Below, piece by piece: positions 56,917 to 64,000 of a stretch of DNA of 64,000 nt. The position numbers and the translations under genes were made by a program. The notes beneath the pieces were generated by a model. The model was given only the letters and a program-made list of their open reading frames with translations. It was not told where the DNA came from and made no database searches. The DNA lies in contig CP107208.1 of the NCBI GenBank assembly GCA_025758045.1, positions 2,046,001 to 2,110,000 of the forward strand, in the 5' to 3' direction. The stretch's first letter is position 1, and each line of letters opens with the position of its first letter. This DNA is from Oscillospiraceae bacterium (GTDB taxonomy: Bacteria > Bacillota > Clostridia > Oscillospirales > Ruminococcaceae).

Positions 56917-58836
56917 ATGCGAAGCACGACCACGCTGATGAAAAACTGGCAGTTCACCGGCCCGGATGGCAAAACCATCACGGTCGACCTGCCCCATACC
57001 TGGAATAACATCGACGGCCAGGATGGCGGCAACGACTACTGGCGCGGCAGCTGCACCTATAAAACCAGCTTCGCGGCCCCCGCTTTTGACCCCGCTGCCC
57101 AGCAGGTCTGGCTGCAGTTCGAGGGTGTGGGCGACAGCGCCAAGGTCAGCCTGAACGGCACCGGGATTGCCAACCACGACGGCGGCTTCTCCACCTTCCG
57201 GGCGGACATCACCGCTCTGCTGAAAGAGCAGAACGAGCTGACCGTCATCGCCGACAACAGCAAAAATGACTTTGTTTACCCCCAGAAAGCCGACTTCACC
57301 TTCTACGGGGGCATCTACCGCACGGTCAGCCTGCTGGTGGTCAGCAAGGATCACATCGCGCTGGATCACCTCGGCGGCCCCGGCGTGCAGATCACCCCGA
57401 CCGTGCAGGGCGCCAACGCTGACATCCGCGTTGAGACCAGGGTCAGCGGTGAGGGCGAGGTCGCCATCTCCATCCTCGACGCCGAGGGCAGGGAAGTGCT
57501 GGCTGGCAAAGGCGGCGACACCACCCTGACGATGGAGTATCCCCACCTGTGGGACGGCATCCGCGACCCCTACCTGTACACCTGCGTCGTCCGCCTGATG
57601 AAGGACGGCCAGCCTGTCGATGAAGTCCGCCAGCGCTTCGGCGTGCGCAGCTTCTCGGTTGATGCCAAGCAGGGCTTCTTCCTCAATGGCCGCCCGTACC
57701 CGCTGCACGGTGTCTCCCGCCATCAGGACCGCAAGGGCCTGGGCAACGCCATCACGCGGGAGATGCACGACGAGGACATGCAGCTCATCAAGGAGCTGGG
57801 CGCGAACACCATCCGCCTGGCCCACTACCAGCATGACCAGTACTTCTATGACCTCTGCGATGAGGTGGGCATGGTCGTCTGGGCCGAGATCCCTTACATC
57901 TCGGAGCACATGCCCAACGGCCGCGCCAACACCATCAGCCAGATGAAAGAGCTGATCGTCCAGAACTACAACCATGCCAGCATCGTCTGCTGGGGGGTCT
58001 CCAACGAGATCACCATCTCCACCAAGAATAACCGCGACATGCGGGACAACCACCGCCAACTCAACGATCTCTGCCACGAGATGGATAAGACCCGCCTGAC
58101 CACGCTGGCCTGCTACGCCATGTGCGGCCCCTTCAACCCGGTGGCCCACATCACCGATCTGGTCAGCTGGAACCTGTACCTGGGCTGGTATGTGCCGGGG
58201 CTGTTCCTGAACGACCTGTGGATGGATTTCTTCCACCTCTGCTACCCCAACCGCCCGCTGGGCTTCAGTGAATACGGCGCCGAGGGTATGCCCAATCTGC
58301 ACAGTGAGCATCCCCGCCGCGGTGATCACACCGAGGAATATCAGGCCATCTACCACGAGTACATGCTGGAATGTTTCGCCCGCCATAAATGGCTGTGGTC
58401 CACCCACGTGTGGAATATGTACGATTTCGCCGCCGATGCCCGCGACCAGGGTGGTGAACCGGGCATGAACCATAAGGGACTGGTTACCTTCGACCGCAAG
58501 ACCCGCAAGGACAGCTTCTACATCTACAAAGCCTGGTGGAGCAATGAACCGTTTGTGCATATCTGCTCCAAGCGATTCATCGACCGCACCCAGAACGAGA
58601 TTGAGGTCAAGGTCTACTCCAACCAGAAGCAGGTCACGCTGTACGCCAACGGCGAAAAGCTGGCCGAGCAAGAGGGTGAGCACATCTTCCGCTTCCGCGT
58701 AAAGCTGGATGGCGAAGTCAAGGTCCAGGCTGTGGCAGGGGATTGCATCGACGAGGCCGCTTTCCGCAAGGTAAGCACCCCCAACCCTGCCTACAAGCTG
58801 GGCAAGAAAAAGTCCACCAGCGCAAACTGGGTATAA
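56917..58836 (+). CDS. Glycoside hydrolase family 2 protein (beta-galactosidase/glucuronidase type)
   Basis: 639 residues, no signal peptide, so cytoplasmic. The sugar-binding jelly-roll and Ig-like domains (about 1-235) precede a TIM barrel. Acid/base Glu364 is in WGVSNEIT, and nucleophile Glu452 is in LGFSEYGAEG. The LHGVSRHQDRKGLGNA block resembles galactosidases (HGVNRHE). It is shorter than LacZ and lacks its C-terminal domains. The GH3 and GPH-transporter genes follow. Probably hydrolyses an imported beta-glycoside; exact substrate unknown. Confidence 0.88.
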   Translation: MRSTTTLMKNWQFTGPDGKTITVDLPHTWNNIDGQDGGNDYWRGSCTYKTSFAAPAFDPAAQQVWLQFEGVGDSAKVSLNGTGIANHDGGFSTFRADITALLKEQNELTVIADNSKNDFVYPQKADFTFYGGIYRTVSLLVVSKDHIALDHLGGPGVQITPTVQGANADIRVETRVSGEGEVAISILDAEGREVLAGKGGDTTLTMEYPHLWDGIRDPYLYTCVVRLMKDGQPVDEVRQRFGVRSFSVDAKQGFFLNGRPYPLHGVSRHQDRKGLGNAITREMHDEDMQLIKELGANTIRLAHYQHDQYFYDLCDEVGMVVWAEIPYISEHMPNGRANTISQMKELIVQNYNHASIVCWGVSNEITISTKNNRDMRDNHRQLNDLCHEMDKTRLTTLACYAMCGPFNPVAHITDLVSWNLYLGWYVPGLFLNDLWMDFFHLCYPNRPLGFSEYGAEGMPNLHSEHPRRGDHTEEYQAIYHEYMLECFARHKWLWSTHVWNMYDFAADARDQGGEPGMNHKGLVTFDRKTRKDSFYIYKAWWSNEPFVHICSKRFIDRTQNEIEVKVYSNQKQVTLYANGEKLAEQEGEHIFRFRVKLDGEVKVQAVAGDCIDEAAFRKVSTPNPAYKLGKKKSTSANWV

Positions 58837-58889
58837 TTTTGGAAACACACCGCACTCCGCGGTTGGTTTAAACAAAACAAGGAGAAAAC

Positions 58890-61800
58890 ATGATGGATGA
58901 TCTGAAAATGCAAAAGCAGACCTTGAAAAAGGCCTACAAAAAGGCTAAGCGTAAGCACATTACGCTGTGGAAAGTCCTGACGATCCTCTGCGCGATCGTT
59001 ATGGTCATTTCCGTGCCTTTGTCCGTACTGGCCGCAAAGTTCGACAATACCATGGCTGCCCGCTTTGGCGGCAGCTTCTGGGAGCTGGAGAACGAGGACA
59101 CCAACGCCCAGTATTACACCAGTGACTTCAACTCCGCCGAGGAGATGGTCAACTATGGTCTGGCTTTGACCCAGCAGGTCGAGGCCGAGGGCGCTGCCCT
59201 GCTGATGAACAACAACAACGCGCTGCCTCTGGCTGCCGACGCGAAGGTCAGCACCTTCTCCAGCAGCAGCGTCAACCTCGTGTACGGCGGCACCGGCTCC
59301 GGCAACATTGATGCCTCCACCGCCGACACCCTGCGCACCGCCCTCGAAAAGGTCGGTGTCACCGTCAACCCCACCCTGTGGGACTTCTACACCACCGGCG
59401 CCGGCAAGGATTACTCCCGCAATACCGCCGGTACCGTAGCCACCGCCAGTGAAGTCACCGCCGAGGTGCCTTGGGACGTCTACACCGACGAGGTCAAGGA
59501 CAGCGTTGCCCAGTACGGCGATGCCGCCATCGTGACCCTGTCCCGCGTCGGCGGCGAGGGCGCTGACCTCTCCTACGGCGAGGTCAACTACCTGACCCTC
59601 GACGAGAACGAGAAGGCCATGCTGCAGAACGTGGCCGAGATGAAGAAGAACGGCACCGTCAAAAAGACCATCGTGCTGATCAACTCCGCCAACGCCCTGC
59701 AGGTCGATTTCCTCAAGAACAACGAGTACGACATCGACGCCGCGCTGTGGATCGGTGACGTGGGCATCTCCGGCATCAACGCCGTAGCCGAGATCCTGAC
59801 CGGCAAGGTCAACCCCTCCGGCAGCCTGGTCGACACCTACTGCTACGACAACCTCAGCGCCCCCGCCATGTGGAACTTCACCCCCACCACCTACGAGGGT
59901 TACGTTGAGGGCGGCGATGTTTCCGCCAAGGCAAAGTCCTACATGATCTACCAAGAGGGCATCTATGTAGGCTACAAGTACTACGAAACCCGCTACGAGG
60001 ACTTCGTTACCGGCAACGGCAACGCAGGCGACTACGCCTATGGCGACATCGTGGCATACCCCTTCGGCTACGGCATGAGCTACACCGACTTTACTATCAG
60101 CGATATGAACGTCAGCTACAATGCCGCCGATGACACCTACACCGTTACCGTCAAGGTCACCAACACCGGTGATATGGCGGGCAAAAAGACCGTGCAGGTC
60201 TATGTCCAGAGCCCCTACACCGACTACGACAAGCAGAACGGCGTCGAGAAGTCTGCCGTTTCTCTGGTCGGCTTTGGCAAGACCGGCATGATCGAGCCGG
60301 GCGCTTCCGAGACCCTGTCCATGACCGTCAACAAGCGCGACATCGCTTCCTACGATACCTACGGCGCCGGCACCTACATCCTCGACGCCGGTGACTACTA
60401 CTTCACCGCCGCCACCGATGCCCACAACGCCGTCAACAACATTCTGGCTGCCAAGGGCTACACTGTCGAGTCCACCGACGGCAAGATGACTGCCGACGGC
60501 AACGCCGACCTGACCTACACCTGGACCGAGGACGCCCTCGACACCACCACCTATGCTACCAGCGAAAACGGCACCGAAATCACCAACCAGCTTTCCTGCG
60601 CCGACCCCAACCTGTACGAGGGCGTGGAGGAAACCGTGACCTGGCTGAGCCGTTCTGACTGGAACGGCACCCTGCCCACCGAAACCGTCAAGCTGACCCT
60701 GACCGAGCTGCTCAAGAAGGATCTGCAGGACATCCGCTACGATGCCGCTGACTACGAGAGCGTCGAGATGCCCACCCTGGGCGCCAAGAACGGCGTCAAG
60801 CTGTACGATATGATCGGTCTGGACTACAACGATCCCAAGTGGGACGAGCTGCTGGATCAGATGACCTTCGACGAGATGAACTCCCTGATCGGCGACGCCT
60901 TCCACTGGACCATGCCTGTCAAGAGCGTGGAGGCCCCCGGCACCCGTGACGAGAACGGCCCCCAGGGTCTGACCGCCAGCCTGCTGGGCAACGACAAGAG
61001 CCAGCTGACCGCCACCGCCTTCACCTCTGAGGACGTTATGGCTGCCACCTTCAACACCGAGATCATGACCGAGATCGGCAAGGTTATCGGCAACAACTGC
61101 CTGCAAGCCAACATTGCCTGCCTGTACGGCCCCGGCAACAACATTCACCGCACCCCCTACGGCGGCCGTAACTTCGAGTACTACTCCGAGGACGGCTTCC
61201 TGTCCGGCATGATGAGCGCCTACGAGGTCGCCGCCATTCAGGCAAAGGGCGTACACGTCGTTATGAAGCACTTTGCCCTGAACGACTGCGAGCAGGATCG
61301 TATCGGTCTGGGCGTCTGGCTGAACGAGCAGGCTGCCCGTGAAGTCTACCTGAAAGCCTTCCAGGCTCCCGTCGAGGTCGGCAACGGCAACGGCGTTATG
61401 ATCGCCTACACCCGCTGGGGTGCTGTCTGGTCCGGCGGCAACTACGGTCTGGTCACCGGCATCCTGCGCAACGAGTGGGGCTGCGACGGCATGGTCATTA
61501 CCGATAACGTTCTGACCCAGTATGTCAACGGTCCCGACGGCGTTCTGGCCGGTGTGTCCATCTACGACGCCATGATGTCCTTCGTCACCGACACCCTGCC
61601 CCAGTACAAGAACGACCCCGTCATCGTCACCGCCATGCGCGAGGCCTGCCACCACAACCTGTACGCCATCGCCAACTCCTGCGGTATGAACGGCGTCGGC
61701 GCGGACACCACCATCAAGGTGCAGGAGCTGCCTCTGGTAAGCATGCTCAAGAACATTGCCCGCATCTCCGCGGTGCTGTTCGTTGTCTTTATCGTGCTGT

Positions 61801-61892
61801 GGGTGCTGGGCGGCAAGAAGTTCCGCAAGACCGAAGAATACAAGGCTTATAAAGATTTCAAAAAATCCCTGAAAGCCGCTAAGAAAGCCTAA
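58890..61892 (+). CDS. Membrane-anchored, circularly permuted GH3 beta-glycosidase
   Basis: 1000 residues. A membrane helix lies near the N-terminus (about 29-51) and another near the C-terminus (about 950-970, ISAVLFVVFIVLWVLGG). The domain order is reversed: the GH3_C-type domain comes first (ALLMNNNNALPLAADAKVS at about 100), then an Fn3-like domain (GYGMSYTDFTISDMNVSY), then the catalytic barrel. That barrel has GPQGLTASLLG, VHVVMKHFALNDCEQDR and nucleophile Asp872 in GMVITDNV. Permuted GH3 enzymes are known in Ruminococcus. Two anchors would hold it at the cell surface. AAGGAG precedes ATG. Confidence 0.88.
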   Translation: MMDDLKMQKQTLKKAYKKAKRKHITLWKVLTILCAIVMVISVPLSVLAAKFDNTMAARFGGSFWELENEDTNAQYYTSDFNSAEEMVNYGLALTQQVEAEGAALLMNNNNALPLAADAKVSTFSSSSVNLVYGGTGSGNIDASTADTLRTALEKVGVTVNPTLWDFYTTGAGKDYSRNTAGTVATASEVTAEVPWDVYTDEVKDSVAQYGDAAIVTLSRVGGEGADLSYGEVNYLTLDENEKAMLQNVAEMKKNGTVKKTIVLINSANALQVDFLKNNEYDIDAALWIGDVGISGINAVAEILTGKVNPSGSLVDTYCYDNLSAPAMWNFTPTTYEGYVEGGDVSAKAKSYMIYQEGIYVGYKYYETRYEDFVTGNGNAGDYAYGDIVAYPFGYGMSYTDFTISDMNVSYNAADDTYTVTVKVTNTGDMAGKKTVQVYVQSPYTDYDKQNGVEKSAVSLVGFGKTGMIEPGASETLSMTVNKRDIASYDTYGAGTYILDAGDYYFTAATDAHNAVNNILAAKGYTVESTDGKMTADGNADLTYTWTEDALDTTTYATSENGTEITNQLSCADPNLYEGVEETVTWLSRSDWNGTLPTETVKLTLTELLKKDLQDIRYDAADYESVEMPTLGAKNGVKLYDMIGLDYNDPKWDELLDQMTFDEMNSLIGDAFHWTMPVKSVEAPGTRDENGPQGLTASLLGNDKSQLTATAFTSEDVMAATFNTEIMTEIGKVIGNNCLQANIACLYGPGNNIHRTPYGGRNFEYYSEDGFLSGMMSAYEVAAIQAKGVHVVMKHFALNDCEQDRIGLGVWLNEQAAREVYLKAFQAPVEVGNGNGVMIAYTRWGAVWSGGNYGLVTGILRNEWGCDGMVITDNVLTQYVNGPDGVLAGVSIYDAMMSFVTDTLPQYKNDPVIVTAMREACHHNLYAIANSCGMNGVGADTTIKVQELPLVSMLKNIARISAVLFVVFIVLWVLGGKKFRKTEEYKAYKDFKKSLKAAKKA

Positions 61893-61913
61893 CCCCCCTA
61901 CAGGATCCCGCAA

Positions 61914-61944
61914 GCTCCCCGCCGGCCCCGGCGGGGACTTTTGA
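61914..61944 (+). terminator. Hairpin between GH3 and transporter genes
   Basis: CTCCCCGCCGG ccc CGGCGGGGA followed by CTTTTGAG. The weak T-run suggests partial read-through into the transporter gene. Confidence 0.5.
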
Positions 61945-61975
61945 GTAAATTCTCCCCCACAACAAGGAGCAGCCC

Positions 61976-63541
61976 ATGAGTGAAAATGCAAAGGCAGCGG
62001 GTGTCAACCGCGCCAAACTCTATCAGCTGGTGCTTTTCCCGCTGAACAACGGTGCCACCAACGTATACTATGTACTGGTGCTTTCCTACATTGCTACCTT
62101 TGGCAGCAATGTACTGGCGCTGGGTACGCTGTTTGCTTCGGTCATGGTTACGGCCATGCGCCTGTGCGATGCCATTACTGACCCCATCATCGGCGCACTG
62201 ATGGACCGCACCAACGGCAAGTTCGGCAAGTTCCGCCCGTTCATGGCCATCGGCAACCTGATTATGGCCGTCAGCATCCTGATTCTGTACGGCATCACCC
62301 CCATGATTCCCGATACCATGATGTGGGCCCGCTATGCTGCCTTTGTAGGGCTGTATTTCGTCTGGGTCATCGGCTACACCTTCCAGACCAGCTGCACCCG
62401 CTCCGGCCAGACGGTGCTGACCAACGACCCCAAGCAGCGCCCGCTGTTCACCATCTTCAACACCGTCGGCTCTCTGCTGGGCATGGGCGTCATGCAGTTC
62501 TTTGCTCCCATCCTGGCCAAGAACTTTGAGGGCGGCTACTCCTCCGCCGGGTTCTTCCGTACCCTGGCCCCGGTAGGCATCATCATGTCCATCGTGCTGA
62601 CCATCCTGGCCATCATCGGCATCTGGGAGAAGGACCAACCAAAGTACTTTGGCATCGGCGGCGAAAAGACCGAGAAGGTCAAAGTCTCCGAGTATCTCCA
62701 GATCATCAAAGAGAACAAGCCCATGCAGCGGCTGATGGTTGCCGGTGCCGGCACCAAGCTGGCCCTGTCCATCGCCAACAATACCACCGTGCTGTGCATG
62801 CTGTATGGCTGCATGATGGGCGCTTACGATGGGCTCTACCTGCCCATGATGGTGCTGGGCTATGTGTTCAGCGTGCCGTTCTTCCTGTTGTCGGTCCGTA
62901 CCAGCCAGAAAAAGGGCCAGAAAGCCAGCCTGACCAAATATGTCAGTGTGGCGCTGGTCTGCTACATTGGCGTTTTTGTGCTGCTGGCACTGTGGGGCCG
63001 CGGTGATGCGTTCCACCTGTCCCTGATGGGGGAGAACGGCCTGTCCATCAACTTGTACACGGTGCTGTTCATCCTCTTCTTCGGCATCGGCTACGGTGCC
63101 TACTACGCTACGGCGGATATGCCTATTCCCATGGTGGCTGACTGCTCTGACTACGAGACTTACCGCTCCGGCAAGTATATCCCCGGCATTATGGGTACGC
63201 TGTTCAGCTTGGTGGATAAGCTGGTTTCCAGCCTGTCCGCTACGGTCGTCGGCATTGCCGTTACCTTCATCGGCCTGAACAATCTGCCCACCCAGTATGA
63301 CCCCTATACCCCCGGTATGAACGTGGTGGTCATCGTGCTGTTCTGTGTGATTCCCATGCTGGCCTGGGCGGCGACCTTGATTGCCATGAAGGGTTACGCT
63401 TTGACCGGCGAAAAGATGAAAGAGATCCAGGCCGTCAACGCCTGCCGCCGCGACGCTGTTGCGGGCGGCATGAAGCTGGAAGATGCCATGGCCAAGTGGC
63501 AGACCATCGACCAGCTGCCTGCTGAGTACAAGGCCAAATAA
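61976..63541 (+). CDS. GPH-family (MFS) sugar:cation symporter
   Basis: 521 residues and about twelve membrane helices. DAITDPIIGALMDRTNGKFGKFRPFM (about 70-95) is the GPH signature after helix 2. GYGAYYATADMPIPMVADCSDYETYRSGKYIPGIMGTLFSLVDKL (in sections, about 370-420) is the second-half counterpart. The family imports glycosides, pentosides and hexuronides with H+ or Na+. Its place after GH2 and GH3 suggests uptake of a beta-linked oligosaccharide or disaccharide. AAGGAG precedes ATG. Confidence 0.92.
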   Translation: MSENAKAAGVNRAKLYQLVLFPLNNGATNVYYVLVLSYIATFGSNVLALGTLFASVMVTAMRLCDAITDPIIGALMDRTNGKFGKFRPFMAIGNLIMAVSILILYGITPMIPDTMMWARYAAFVGLYFVWVIGYTFQTSCTRSGQTVLTNDPKQRPLFTIFNTVGSLLGMGVMQFFAPILAKNFEGGYSSAGFFRTLAPVGIIMSIVLTILAIIGIWEKDQPKYFGIGGEKTEKVKVSEYLQIIKENKPMQRLMVAGAGTKLALSIANNTTVLCMLYGCMMGAYDGLYLPMMVLGYVFSVPFFLLSVRTSQKKGQKASLTKYVSVALVCYIGVFVLLALWGRGDAFHLSLMGENGLSINLYTVLFILFFGIGYGAYYATADMPIPMVADCSDYETYRSGKYIPGIMGTLFSLVDKLVSSLSATVVGIAVTFIGLNNLPTQYDPYTPGMNVVVIVLFCVIPMLAWAATLIAMKGYALTGEKMKEIQAVNACRRDAVAGGMKLEDAMAKWQTIDQLPAEYKAK

Positions 63542-63566
63542 CTTCGCTGTATCCTATCTTCTCCAT

Positions 63567-63600
63567 TGCCCTGGGCACCGCAAAGCCCGGGGCCTTTGTG
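63567..63600 (+). terminator. Terminator-like hairpin after the transporter gene
   Basis: GCCCTGGGC accgcaaa GCCCGGGGC followed by CTTTGTGTTTGTG; one G-U pair and an imperfect T-run. Confidence 0.5.
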
Positions 63601-63644
63601 TTTGTGCAGAACACAAAATGTGAAAACGGCAAAACCTTATTGAC

Positions 63645-63886
63645 AGCCTGGACTTCCCGTTCTCGGACCCTACCGCCGAGGGCTGGTCATCCAGGGGGCC
63701 AACCTGCGCGCTTTGCAGGGCGGTGTGACCACCGATAAAATCTTTGATTTCGTCCGCGAACTGCGCAAGGATGTCATCATCCCGATGGTGTTCATGACCT
63801 ACGCCAACGTGGTTTTCTCCTACGGCACCGCCGCCCCGGAACACATCGGCGCGTATGTGAAAAGCATGAAGGACGCGCTGCGCTAA
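63645..63886 (+). pseudogene. trpA: trpA remnant with frameshift and internal deletion
   Basis: One frame gives LDFPFSDPTAEG. After a shift near 63684 another continues VIQGANLRALQGGVTTDKIF and IIPMVFMTYANVVFSYG. Together these are tryptophan synthase alpha residues ~50-115. The reading then jumps to AAPEHIGAYVKSMKDALR and a TAA, the family's C-terminal end, so about 120 residues are deleted. No start or ribosome binding site is present. Confidence 0.8.
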
Positions 63887-64000
63887 AACTTGCCATTTTC
63901 CCATTCATAATTTTCCCATTCATATAAAATGCCCCCGTCCAGGTCCCTCAACCTGGCGGGGGCATACTTACTTATTCAGAGCAGCCTAGGGGAAATACTG
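63887..64000. other. Window end: hairpin, no gene
   Basis: ATGCCCCCG t CCAGG and CCTG g CGGGGGCAT form a stem at about 63929-63966 without a T-run. Nothing else is recognised up to the window end. Confidence 0.5.

Noticed and set aside
58791..61991. 1066-codon minus-strand ORF opposite the GH3 gene
   Set aside because: Repetitive Gly/Val/Asp sequence typical of the shadow of a G+C-rich gene. The plus strand has clear GH3 motifs and a ribosome binding site.

Overview
This is a 64 kb piece of a low-G+C-lineage (Firmicutes) but G+C-rich chromosome. It most resembles a gut Clostridia member of the Oscillospiraceae/Ruminococcaceae (Faecalibacterium, Gemmiger or Subdoligranulum type). The evidence is the Firmicute gene order S10-spc-alpha with a KOW/L14e-like gene between map and infA, zinc-type S14 and L36, ireB, a TPP-riboswitch thiT, GHKL and LytTR regulators, and strong AGGAGG ribosome binding sites. 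The genus is an inference.

Layout. Positions 1-769 hold the 3' end of rqcH. Two tandem paralogous lipoproteins follow (909-3351). They lie in a tandem duplication that also copied the rqcH tail and the S10-operon promoter. The ribosomal protein superoperon runs from 3486 to 19491 (rpsJ to rplQ, with secY, adk, map, infA and rpoA). Then come a CNNM/CBS/CorC-type membrane protein, an XRE regulator divergent from an unusual tightly coupled three-gene operon (21694-24603: HNH-like membrane protein, Cys-cluster protein, glycine-zipper coiled-coil protein), prs, murD, a GNAT acetyltransferase overlapping a PLP enzyme, ireB, thiT with its TPP riboswitch, a DUF3810-like metalloprotease, a GH25 lysozyme and the proline operon proC-proB-proA. 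From 37801 to 38602 lies a gene-free stretch with its own promoter and terminator, read as a large structured RNA. A small RNA unit and mobile-element debris follow. Next are a SARP-type response regulator with its histidine kinase, a cysteine hydrolase and a MATE pump.

The most striking region is 45201-54491, which looks like a complete integrated filamentous phage (inovirus) of a Gram-positive host. In M13-like order it carries an HUH/Rep_2 replication initiator, a possible ssDNA-binding protein, a 69-residue coat protein, a large signal-peptide-bearing adhesin, small membrane proteins and a Zot/pI assembly ATPase. It has no secretin. An IS30-family transposase and several very large DNA hairpins lie at its left end. 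A 15-bp direct repeat (AGGCGGATTTTTTGC) brackets it, and the left copy is the terminator of the MATE gene.

Downstream is an AgrA/AgrC-like two-component pair, then a carbohydrate locus: GH2 glycosidase, membrane-tethered circularly permuted GH3 glycosidase and GPH-family sugar transporter. The window ends in a trpA pseudogene. Three copies of a previously unnamed (to me) 172-236 bp MITE with 18-bp inverted ends and 4-bp target duplications are scattered at 31270, 43479 and 56560.
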